From the NCBI GenBank assembly GCA_037176705.1, contig CM073897.1, positions 42,410,488 through 42,474,487 on the forward strand: 64,000 nt of DNA. Direction: 5' to 3'. The first letter of the stretch is position 1. Every line of letters starts with the position of its first letter. The notes below the pieces were generated by a model. That model had not been told where the DNA came from and searched no databases. It saw only the letters and a program-made list of their open reading frames with translations. A program made the position numbers and the translations under genes. Source of the DNA: Molossus alvarezi (taxonomy: Eukaryota; Chordata; Mammalia; Chiroptera; Molossidae). This document shows positions 38,824-48,500 of this stretch, one piece after another.

Positions 38824-40509
38824 GTGAGTGCGGGCGGTCAACGGGCGCGGCCGCGGAGGGCACGGGCTAGGGGCGCACCGCGGCCTGCCGGGGGGCTGGG
38901 GGCTCGGGGAGGGACCGCGCGGACCTTGAGGGCGGGCCCCCGACCTCCTGGGGACAAGGAGCGGCTGGTGCGCCCCGAGACTCGGGTCTGTGTGGGGCAC
39001 CTGCACACCTGTCACAGGTGCGCCGCCGAGGGGCGGGGCGGGCGCCCGGCAGGTGGAGGCTGCGGTCCGTTCTCCGCCGGGCGGGCGCGGCGCCTCACCA
39101 GTCAGCCTCCCTGTAAACTGCACACAGTATTGAAGTTTGTATTGATTGTTTTTGGAGAGCTACAGAGTTGGTTCCGGGGCTGGGGGACCATAGTAACACC
39201 GAGCGACTTCCGCTTGCAGGATTGGGGAGTGGGCGGGAAAGGGGGGGCATGGGCTCCGGGGCCCGGCTGCGCGGCCCCACAAAGGGCGAGGCGCCCGCCA
39301 CACACCCTTTCCCCCTTCCCTTTCTCTGCCCGCCCCTCCGGGTGGCCGCCTGTTTCCTTCCAGTCCACAGCCTCTGCATCATGGGCAGCGTCAGCGGCAT
39401 GTGCAGCCCTTGTATTAAGTGACTCATTCGTTTGTCCCCCTTCTTTCCCTTTATTCTGTATGTCTCTCACATACATTCCCCCACGCCAGCCCTCGAGGGT
39501 GACACTGCAGTTTGGTTTGATATAACTGGCCCGGGTTTTCTGTTGTACCGCCCTGGGATCCGGAGAGATCAAGGTTCTCAGTTGCCAGGTGGTGCTAACC
39601 GACAGTGTTTACTGAAATTGCTGGGACAACCTCTCCCTTCTAGGTGAGAAACTAGCAACATCAGGGGATAAGTGGTCCAGCCTGGCCTTGAGTGGTGAGG
39701 AGGTCTGGCTCTCACGTACCCCAAAACTAGAAGATGCCTCTCCTGGTGGGGTCAAAGTACAAGCTGGTGCCAATTACTGGGATTTGGCAGAAATCAGCCC
39801 TGGGCTATTCGCAGGAGTTTGGAAATAGAAGTAAGGTCGCTAAAAGGTGTCAAGGTCTTTCATCCCTTCCTTGTCACTTCCAATGAAATGCCCTTGTTAA
39901 ACTGACTACTGGTGCGGGACTCTGGGATCATTCCCGCAGCGTGGAAGTGAGCTGTTGCCTTCCAGCTGCAGTGCATCAAGGGAGCTCTGAACAGACCCTG
40001 CCCTCTGTCAGCTGCACCAGTCCTCGCCGGGTGGGGGGAGGCAGAAGCTTACCAGAGTTTCCTGTCTTGGCTCCCCAGATCAGAACCAAAGGACTTCTGG
40101 CCTCTGGATTGAGGAAGTGACATTCTGTTTTTTAAAGGAAGTGTTGTTGTTGGGGAGTGCAAGTGTGTGTGTATGTAAATGAAATCAGGCTCTTATTTAG
40201 ATCATGTGCTAGGAACAAACTCTAAGGATTTAGCAAAGGACTTTTGAAAGAAGACAGATTTAAAATACAGTAGGGATGTGGTAACAAAGTGTTCATCTCA
40301 GTTTTAAAGCTGATTTTCAGGGATGCCCATGTAGCCAAAGAATTACAGTTACAAAGAAAGAAACTTTCCTGTCCTTCAAGGTGGTATCAGTTCATTAGGA
40401 AAGGTTAATTTTTATAATAGGTGAAGGGAGAGGAATTTGCTATTATTGTATTCATCAATATAAAAAACAAAAATCTTTCGCCCCAAAGAGCTTCTGAAAG
40501 CTATCAATA

Positions 40510-40758
40510 AGCCCTGGCTGGTGGGTCAGTGGTTAGAGCTTCCGCCCACTCACTGGAGGGTCTCAGGTTCAATTCCTGGTCAAGGGCACGTTCCTGGGTT
40601 GCAGATTCCATCCAGGTACCAGTCGTGCAGGAGGTAACCAGTCGAATAGATGTTTCTCTTTCTCTCTCTCAGCCCTCCTTCCCCTCTCTCTGAAAATCAA
40701 TGGAAAAAAATATCCTTGGGTGAGGACTAACCACCCTCTCCCCCGCCGCCAAAAATAC
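40510..40758 (+). repeat. VES-family SINE
   Basis: Head gccctggctggtgggtcagt, tail ttgggtgaggactaaccacc. TSD ctatcaata at 40501-40509 and 40759-40767. Confidence 0.9.
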
Positions 40759-41074
40759 CTATCAATAGAAGTGGAATACCATACCAGCTAGTGGAATAGA
40801 GTAACCAGTAAAAATGTGACTCTTAATTGTCAAATTAGAACACTGACCTAAAGAACCTTGAAACTTTGTTTTTGAAACAGTTCACAATCAATTTGATACT
40901 GTATCTACATTTGACTGATGACTACTTCAGCTCTATCACCCAGGCTCTCCTTATGACCCACTTATTGAGTATGTTTGTTAAAAAACAAACAAACAAACAA
41001 ACAAAAAACACTTTAGTGCAAATAACCAAGTTTTTGGCTTTTGGTTTAAGCACCTTTTTCACCCATTTGAAGTA

Positions 41075-41293
41075 CAGGCATACCTCGTTTTACTGTGCTT
41101 CACTTTTCTGTGCCACACAGGTGTTGCGTTTTTTGTTGTTGTTGTTGTTGTTGTTGTTTTAACAAATGGAAGGCAAGATCCTCCACTAGCAAAAATATTA
41201 TATCTCCCTTTATTGTGAAACTCACTTTATTGCAATACTCTTTTTATTGTAGTGGTCTGCAACTAAACCTGCATTATGTCCGAGGTATGCCTG
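41075..41293 (+). mobile_element. Tigger1-type MITE with TA duplication
   Basis: The termini are caggcatacctcgttttac and tgtccgaggtatgcctg in inverted orientation, each flanked by ta, as expected for Tc1/mariner-pogo elements. The centre (gatcctccactagcaaaaat, ttattgcaatactctttt) is what is left after deletion of the transposase. An internal (ttg)n run lies near 41135-41160. Confidence 0.85.
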
Positions 41294-42027
41294 TACATAC
41301 TTGACACCATAGAGTCATACAATGACCTCAGTCTCCTTCTTATCTTCCTAGCAGCTCCAGCCTGTAAGGCATCTGACCAAACTGACAGCTTTTCTTAGGC
41401 TAGGGTGTGATGTGTTCCACTGGTATTACTGGAAGTCTCCCCTGCTTTGGAAGTTCAGTTCCCTTAGCTGAAACTGAGCTGATCTGTGTAACTATAAACT
41501 CTCAAAGAACTGTCTGCTTTTACATCTTTTCTGTTTGGGTATTGAAAATTCTACACTGTGTTTTAAATTTGAATTCTGCCAGTTCCCTCTGTTCATTAGA
41601 AGCCCGAGTTCATTAGAACCAAACTAGGAAAGAAGTATTTTCCAGTCCCATTGCCAAACACACACACCAAAGTAAGCTGCTTATTCTGGTGTATATATAA
41701 TAGCCATGTGGTATTATAGTTGATAAATCTTCATTATAAGAATGTATCAAGTATCTGAAATAATGGGAGGGAATGGTTTATAAACTAGATCACAACTATT
41801 TAAAATTAAGCTAACAAACCTACCTCTTATTTAATTGGGAGAGATGGTTGGTATAGGGGGGAAACAGTTTGAAAGAAGCTATGGCAAATGTTACCAAGGA
41901 TTAGCTTTAGGGATTTTTTAATCTGCCTTCATAAGAAAGTGTAAAAGGTCTATTCGGTATTTGCTGTGTGCACTGAAGGAATTACAAAAAAATGACCTCT
42001 GCAAAACGGTGAGTATTGCCTCTGGAG

Positions 42028-42258
42028 CAGTGGTTCTCAACCTTCCTAATGCCGCGACCCTTTCGACCCTTTAATACAGTTCCTCATGTTGTGGTGACCC
42101 CCAACCATAAAATTATTTTTGTTGCTACTTCGTAACTGTAATTTTGCTACTGTTACGAATCGCCATTGGAAACGTGTTTTCCGATGGTCTCAGGCAACCC
42201 CTGTGAAAGGGTCGTTCGGCCCCCAAAGGGGTAGCAACCCACAAGTTGAGAACGGCTG
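42028..42258 (+). mobile_element. SPIN/URR1-type hAT element with TSD
   Basis: Left end is cagtggttctcaaccttcc and right end is agttgagaacggctg. The flanking 8-mers are ctctggag (42020-42027) and ctctgggg (42259-42266), a 7/8 match of the length expected for hAT insertion. The 231-base body has the same blocks as 24101-24290 plus tgttacgaatcgcc and tgttttccgatggtctcagg. It lies in GAB2 intron 1, 170 bases upstream of the RPL23A pseudogene. Confidence 0.85.
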
Positions 42259-42424
42259 CTCTGGGGTGTCATGATTTGATTGCAGTGGGAGGCTCCCATC
42301 TCGCTGCAGTGTGTATGCGCTTACGCACACACATGTACACGTGCACACATACACATATACATGTATATAAAGCTGACACCATATTTTCATGAGGAAATAC
42401 ATATTTTATGGCCTTTTCACGAAG

Positions 42425-42866
42425 ATGGCGTCGAAAGTAAAGAAGGAAGCCCCTGCTCCTCAAAGCCAAAGCAAAGGTTTTGTAATTAAAGTAAGCAATG
42501 CTGAAAAGCATCCACAGCCATACAAAAAAAGATCCGTATGGCACCCACCTTTCTGCACCAAAGACACTGCGGCTCTGAAGGCAGCCTGAATATCCTTGGA
42601 AGAGCACCCCCAGGAGAAACAAGCTTGACCACTCTGCCATCATCAAGTCCCCCCTGACTTCCGAGTCAACACTTCCGAGTGTTCATTGTGGATATCTAAG
42701 CCAACAAGCACCAGATCAAACAGGTGCGGAAGAAGCTCTATGACGTTGACGTGGCCAAGGTCAGTCAACACCCTGATCAGACCTGATGGAGAGAAGGCGT
42801 ATCTGTGTTTGACTGGCTCCTGACTATAATGATTTGGGTGTTGCCAACAAAATTGGGATTATCTAA
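42425..42866 (+). pseudogene. RPL23A pseudogene: Processed pseudogene of ribosomal protein RPL23A
   Basis: An intronless copy of the large-subunit ribosomal protein uL23 coding sequence lies inside GAB2 intron 1. It begins atggcgtcgaaagtaaag (M-A-S-K-V-K-K-E-A-P-A-P) and keeps recognisable blocks such as aggagaaacaagcttgacca, gccaacaagcaccagat, gacgtggccaaggtcag and gccaacaaaattgggat, ending at ATC TAA. The 3' UTR is also recognisable up to about 42900 and is followed by a short A-rich stretch. Several small deletions and insertions and an early in-frame TGA after about 54 codons break it. The lack of introns and presence of 3' UTR mark it as L1-mediated retroposition. Expression as protein is very unlikely. 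Confidence 0.92.
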
Positions 42867-42994
42867 ACTGAATCTAGCTGGCTAATTCTAAATATAAAAA
42901 TTTTACACTGTTAAAAAAACATTATGGCATACACTGCTCTGTAATTTTCTGTTTCATGGTGTTGAAAGATTTAGGGGGAAAGATTGGCAGCAGT

Positions 42995-43009
42995 AATGCC
43001 CCCTAGTGG
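42995..43009 (-). promoter_or_regulatory. CTCF-like motif, reverse
   Basis: aatgccccctagtgg is, on the reverse strand, ccactagggggcatt, matching 14 of 15 positions of CCASYAGRKGGCRSY. It lies in GAB2 intron 1, 65 bases outside the nearest SINE. It points towards the motif at 36464. Confidence 0.55.
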
Positions 43010-43073
43010 CTAATTTGGAGAAAGTTGAGTATTGATTCTAATGGACAACTGAATTAAGGAAACTGCTTTTATT

Positions 43074-43312
43074 TATTTATTTTTAATCCTTACCTGAGGA
43101 CATTTTTTGATATTTTGTTCAGATAGAGTGGGAGAGAGAGAGAGAGAAAAACATCGACGTGAAAGGGACACATCAAGTGGTTGCCACCTGCACGACCCAA
43201 CCAGGGCCAGGGACAAACTGCAACTGAGGTACGTGCCCTTAGCAGGAACCGAACCCGGGTCTCTCTGGACCGCAGGCCGACACTCTAACCACTGAGCCAA
43301 ACTGGCCAGGGC
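43074..43312 (-). repeat. VES SINE
   Basis: Tail aatccttacctgaggacatt, head end gagccaaactggccagggc. TSD of the type tgcttttattta. Confidence 0.9.
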
Positions 43313-43559
43313 TGTTTGCTTTTATTTAATTCATTAAATATATTTATTAAATATCTATGTCCAAGGCACTGGCTTTCATGCTGGAAATCGGAGTTAAGCC
43401 AGCCTTTCAGTCTTATCAGATGACCTTGCCTTCTCTTTCATAAAGAAACTTGAAGCTGCTGGGGAGCAACTGTCTGCACATACTGTGACCAAATTTCCAA
43501 ATGCATGTGTGTCTGTATGGTTCCTTTCCACCCCCTCTTCTTAGAGTAGATGAGATGCC

Positions 43560-44545
43560 CCATCTGACTGAGCTAACCCTGCTCTTTGTGCTCTGGATCA
43601 TATCTTCTCCTGCCTATTCAAATCATTCTTACCCCTTCTGTCATGAATCTTCAACTTCTTCCCTCTACCTGCTCCATTTCTTTGATATTTAAACACACTT
43701 GCTTTTAATATAATTCTCCCTCAATATCACATCCCTTCCTTCTCACTGAGCTCTCTTTTTTTCCTTAGGGCTACACTTGTACATGGTTGTTTATAGTATG
43801 TCTCCATTGCTTCCACTTTCTTCTCAGTTAGCTCCAGTCTGAAACCTACTTTGTCATTTCACCAAAGCAGTTCTCAGAAGGGTACCTGTGACCTGCAGGT
43901 CACTAAATCAGAGGTTTATTTTTTGCTCATTTTAATTTCTCTCTTCACTGCTTGGTCACAGTGGACCACTCACCCTTTCTTGAAACACTTTCCTCTTATC
44001 TTCAGTGATACATTATATGCCTGTTTTTTTTTCTCCTTTTCTGGCCAACTCTGTTTCCTTTACTAGATTTACCCTCTTTACCCAATGCTCAAAGGTTGAA
44101 GCTACTTCATAGTCACAGTGGCTATGGTCTGGGCTCTTTTCTCTTTGATCATCCATTCTTTTGGCTTCAATTATCATTTGCATGCTGGTTATTATCAAGC
44201 TGAAGTTCCATCTTAGAGTTATGTTCTGAACTCCAGACTTGCGTGTGCAGTTGTTAACGAGACATCTCTACCTGAATGTCTCCCAGTCAACACAAATTCA
44301 CCACACCCAAACTAAACTCTTCTTTATTTCTCTCTCTCTGTCTCTCTCTCTTTTTTTTTTATTTTTTACCCCAGATCTGCTCAGTAAATGGTGCCACTGA
44401 CCACCCAGTGGCTCAAGTAAGAAATTTGGGAATCATCTTTGACTCCCTGTCACCCACTATTTCACATATAATCTTTCACCACAACCCATTAGTGCTATTA
44501 TCCACGATCTTTTTCTATACCCTTCTCCATCCCCGCTGCCATGAC
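43560..44545 (+). mobile_element. L2 LINE ORF2 relic (reverse transcriptase region)
   Basis: Decayed reading frames in the + direction recall the CR1/L2 reverse transcriptase. The segment cacagtggaccactcaccct followed by ttcttgaaacactttcctct corresponds to the TVDH-LLL-type block. The segment ctcagtaaatggtgccactg with caagtaagaaatttgggaat and catctttgactccctgtcac corresponds to the VNG...PVAQ-KNLGVI-DSSLS block. The catalytic YADD region is not recognisable. This is an unusually long L2 coding relic for an intron. Confidence 0.7.
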
Positions 44546-44554
44546 TCTTAAGAT

Positions 44555-44700
44555 TACCATTTTAATAGCCATCTGTGGAGCACTTACCCTGTGCCAGGCA
44601 CTATTCTTAGACCATTGATCTCTTCATTTTATCCTTTTAGCCCTATGTAAAGGGAAATGACTTGCCCAACATCATCTGGCTTTGTCCCAAAGCCTGAGCT
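44555..44700 (+). repeat. MIR SINE
   Basis: Blocks tggagcacttaccctgtgcc, aggcactattcttagaccat and gggaaatgacttgcccaaca are the MIR core. Confidence 0.7.
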
Positions 44701-44757
44701 TTTTTACAAAACTAAACTTTTTTATTTTGAGATCATTGTAGATGCATATTTAGTTTT

Positions 44758-45005
44758 TTTGTTTTTTTATTCTCACCCAAGGACATTTTTGCATTTATCC
44801 TCAGATAGAACAGGAGGGAGAAAGGGAGGAAGAGAGAGAGAAACATCAACATGAGAGAGACACATTGAGTGGTTGCCATCTACATGACCCCAACTGGGGC
44901 CAGGGACAAACTGCAAATGAGGTACACACCTCTAGCAGGACCCGAACCCAGGCCTCTCTGGTTCACGGGCCGATGCTCTAACCACTGAGCCAAACTGGCC
45001 AGGAC
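44758..45005 (-). repeat. VES SINE
   Basis: Tail ttattctcacccaaggacat, head end gagccaaactggccaggac. It is inserted in the L1ME at 44701-46430. Confidence 0.88.
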
Positions 45006-45041
45006 TGCATCTCTAGTTTTAAGAAATGGTAAAGAATGAAT

Positions 45042-45273
45042 GCCTGGCTAGTCCTGGCTGATCAGTGGTTGAGCATTGACCCATGTACCAAGAGGTCACT
45101 GGTTCGATTCCTGGTCAGGACACATGCCCAGGTTGTGGGCCAAATCCCCAGTGGGGGTCATGCAGGAGGCGGCCAAATCGATGTTCTCCCTCTTCAATGT
45201 TTCTATTTCTCTCTCCCTCTCACTTTCTTTCTCTCTAAAATCAATAAAGGAAAGTAAATTAATTTAAAAAAAC
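45042..45273 (+). repeat. Bat tRNA-SINE, shorter lineage (left of a pair)
   Basis: Head tagtcctggctgatcagtgg, centre cccaggttgtgggccaaatc, tail aaaatcaataaaggaaagta. Directly followed by a second copy at 45279. Confidence 0.85.
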
Positions 45274-45278
45274 AGAAT

Positions 45279-45524
45279 GCCTGGCTGGGTGGGCATCGCC
45301 AGTGTACCAAAACATTGCTGGTTTGATTCCTGGTCAGGGCACATGCCTGGGTTGTGGGCTCAATCCTTGATAAGGGGCATGCAGGAGGCAGCTGATCAAT
45401 GTTCCACTCTCGAATCAGTTGTTTCTCTCCTTCTCTCTTTTCTTCCTCCTTCTCCCTCCTCCCTTCCTCTCTTCTTCCCTCTCTCTCTCTAAAAATCAAT
45501 TCTAAAATCTTTTCAAGAAAGAAA
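45279..45524 (+). repeat. Bat tRNA-SINE, shorter lineage (right of a pair)
   Basis: Head cctggctgggtgggcatcgc with a deleted A-box region, centre gcctgggttgtgggctcaat. The pair is enclosed by aagaaatggtaaaga (45021-45035) and aagaaatagtaaaga (45528-45542). Confidence 0.82.
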
Positions 45525-45605
45525 GAAAAGAAATAGTAAAGAGAGATCCCATATATTATTTTCCAGTTTACCCTAATAGTAACATCTTAAAAAACTATAG
45601 TACAA

Positions 45606-45840
45606 GCCCTGGCCGGTTTGGCTCAGAGGTTGGAGTGTCGGCCTGCGGTCCAGAGAGACCCAGGTTTGGTTTCCGCTAAGGGCACATACTTCAGTTGCAG
45701 TTTGTCCCCGGCCCTGGTTGGGTTGTGTGGGTGGCAGCCACTCGATGTGTCCCTTTCACGTCAATGTTTCTCTCTCTCTCTCTCCCTCTATCTGAACAAA
45801 ATATGGAAAAGTATCCTCGGATGAGGATAAAAAAAAAAAG
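45606..45840 (+). repeat. VES SINE
   Basis: Complete copy. TSD aactatagtacaa at 45593-45605 and 45841-45853, perfect. Confidence 0.94.
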
Positions 45841-46434
45841 AACTATAGTACAACATCACAGCATGATATCCACAATGATGCAGCCAAGATACAAGACATC
45901 TCAATCAGAACATGATTCCTCCTGCTGCTATTTTATAGTCACCATCCCACTCCCACCACATCCTTAACCCACGACAGCCAATAATCTGTTCTCCATTTTG
46001 TCATTTCAAGAGTATTACCTAAACGGGTTCATACAGTATGTAACCTTTAGGGATTGTCTTTCTTTCATTCAACATAATCTGGAGATTCATCCAAATTGTT
46101 GCCTGTGTGTCTTTTTTGTTGCTGAGTGGTATTCCAGGGTACAGATATACCACAATTCATTTGTTTAACTATTCACTCTTTGGTTTTAACTTACATTTCC
46201 CTTATGGATAATGACACTGAACATCTTTTCATATGATTTTTGCCATCTGTGTATCCTCTTTGGTCACATGTCAACAAATCTTTTGTCCACTTGCTGTATG
46301 GATTGTTTGTGTTTTCTTACTGTTGAGTTTTGAGAGTTCTTTAAATGCTCAAGATACCAGTCTTTGTCAAATATGTGGTTTGCAAATATTTTCTTTCAAT
46401 CTGTAGCTTGTCTTTTAATTCACTTAACAGTATA

Positions 46435-47215
46435 GCGGTTCCTCAGAGCAATTAAAAATAGAACCATCATATGATCCAGAAATTCCACTTCTGGGTATAT
46501 ATCCAAAGGAAATGAAAACAGGATGTCCAAGAGATATGTGCACCCAATGTTCATTGTAACATTATTCACAACAGCCAAGATTATATTGGTGGACTGTATT
46601 AGCAGACAATGGAGTATATTGTCCATTGATGGACACTGGATCAATAGAGAAAGATGTGTGTGTATTAAAATATTATTTTAATATATATCACACATAATGG
46701 AATATTATTCAGCCACGAGAAAGAAGGAAATCCTGTCATTTGCAACCACATGGAAGGAACTTGGAGGCATTATGCTAAGTGAAAGAAGTCAGATAGAGAA
46801 AGACAAATACTATATAATATCACTTGTATGTGGGATCCAAAAAAAGCCAAACTTATAGAAATAGAGAGTAGAATGGTGATTACCAGAGGTTTGGGGGTGG
46901 AAAATTAAGCAGTTGTTGGTCAAAGGGGACAAACTTCCAGTTAGAAGATGAATAAGTTCTAGAGATCAAATGCACAGCATTGTGAATATAGTGAACAGTT
47001 CTGTACTGTATACTTGAAAATTGCTAAGAGAGTAGCTCTTAAATGTTTTCACCACAAAAAGGAAGCGGTAATTATGTGATATGATGGAGCTGTTAGGTAA
47101 CGCTATGGTGGTAATCATATTGCAATATATAAGTATATCAAATCAACATGTTGTACACCTTAAGCTTACACAGTATTAAATTTCAATTATATCTCAATAA
47201 AGCTGGGAAAGGGAA
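46435..47215 (+). mobile_element. L1 3' end, sense, inverted relative to its left neighbour
   Basis: It reads cggttcctcagagcaatt, gatccagaaattccacttct, attcagccacgagaaagaag and atctcaataaagctggg, an L1MA/MB-type ORF2 end and 3' UTR. It overlaps in L1 content with the antisense copy to its left, so it is a second element and not a simple twin-priming inversion. Confidence 0.8.
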
Positions 47216-47499
47216 AGAACAGGGGAGAGGGAAGTCTTTAGAAACCAGAGTGAAATCAAGATTTGTTTCTAGACCATCTCAGGCAGCCAGGGCTTTATTC
47301 CAACAGACAATTTGAGTATTTAAATAAATGTTCTATCTGGTTTCAGTTCCTGGGACAGATAACCAGATGGAAATTCCTTTTAGCAGCTTTCTGTTCTGTG
47401 GTCCTAATCACTGGATTGGTTCTTTGATCATTTTCACAACATCAAAGAAACTGCTCTAACCCAGGGCCAGTCTCCTGAGCTTCTTGTCACAAGCATTGG

Positions 47500-47955
47500 A
47501 TCAGAATTTCTCATTTGGAAGCAACCCAGGTGTTTATCAACAGATGAATGAATAAACAAAATGCAGTATATACATACGATATAACATTATCCAACCTTTA
47601 AAATGCAGAAAATTTGACACATGGACATGCTACAACATGGATGAACCTTCACATTTAGCTAGGTAAAATAAACCAATAACCAAATGACTCCACTTATATA
47701 AGGTACCTAGAGGAGTCAGATTCATAGAGACAGAAAGTAGAATGGTGTTTGCCAGGTCCTGGGGGAAGGAGAGAAGGGGGAGTTATTATTTTGGGTACAG
47801 AGTTTCAGTTTTTCAAGGTGAAAAGAGTTCTTGAGACAGATGTTAGTGATGGTAGCACAAAAATGTGAATACTTAATACTTCCAAACTATACAGTTAAAA
47901 ATGGTTAAGATGGTAAATTTTATGTTATATGTATTTTACCACAATGTTTTAAATT
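47500..47955 (+). mobile_element. Old L1M/HAL1-type 3' fragment
   Basis: It reads caacagatgaatgaataaac, ttcatagagacagaaagtag and acagttaaaaatggttaag, typical of an old L1 3' end. Strongly decayed. Confidence 0.7.
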
Positions 47956-48500
47956 CCTTATATTTGCTAAGGGTAAGTACTTGGCTTTGCTAATACTTCT
48001 AATCCAAGGGAAAAGACAGAATGGACTGTTCACAGCCTTAATAATAATAACATGTTCTCTCAGGGGTATGTAAGGACCAGAGGCAGTGAAGTTGTACAAA
48101 GCAGAAACACCTGCATGCTGCTTTGCTTAATGAAACGACTTTGATGTTGCTTTCTATCTCTAGCTGGCCTTTCTCTAGCTAGAAGGGAATAATGGAATGT
48201 AGTAATCTCAGGTTTATGAGGTATGCTGAGAAATGAAGGTTCCTAAACAGGCTTTTGCCTGCATTCAAATTCATGTTGACAAGCATTTATTTTGTATCCT
48301 TTCCCTTCCCAAGGGAATGCATTAATGCTCTACCCTGCCTTCGAGGAACTTGCAAGCTAGTGAGACCAGAAATATTCATGTGAAAGAGCAATGCCCTTCT
48401 ATGGAGCGATACGATCCAGGCAGCAAGCTTCATGAAAGCCAGAGCTCCGAGCATGGGGGAAAATGGAAGGGCTTCCTGGAGTAGGAGTTGGGGTTGTCAG

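Larger units (their letters stand above)
38330..39110 (+). promoter_or_regulatory. GAB2: CpG-island promoter of GAB2
   Basis: A dense GC-rich, CpG-rich block surrounds the GAB2 start codon, in contrast to the AT-rich flanks. It holds several GC boxes of the GGGCGG/GGGGCGGGG type (for example near 38369 and 39033), an ETS-like CTTCCT at 38511-38516 and an alternating CG run at 38571-38588. No TATA box is obvious, which fits a dispersed CpG-island promoter. The transcription start cannot be placed from sequence. The lack of CpG decay suggests the island is unmethylated in the germline. Confidence 0.85.
44701..46430 (-). mobile_element. Old L1ME-type 3' region, antisense, with four SINE insertions
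   Basis: Blocks such as tctgttctccattttgtcat, cagtatgtaacctttaggga and gctgagtggtattccagg are typical of L1ME 3' ends on the reverse strand. VES-family insertions at 44758-45005, 45042-45273, 45279-45524 and 45606-45840 split it. Confidence 0.8.

Noticed and set aside
38824..39525. Continuation of the GAB2 exon 1 frame to 39525 (416-codon open frame)
   Set aside because: The frame after Tyr25 runs through a consensus splice donor (gtgagt). The known PH domain continues in another exon, so it is intron read-through.
45843..47215. A single L1 with 5' inversion (twin priming)
   Set aside because: The antisense left part and sense right part overlap in L1 content instead of being adjacent segments, so two separate insertions are more likely.
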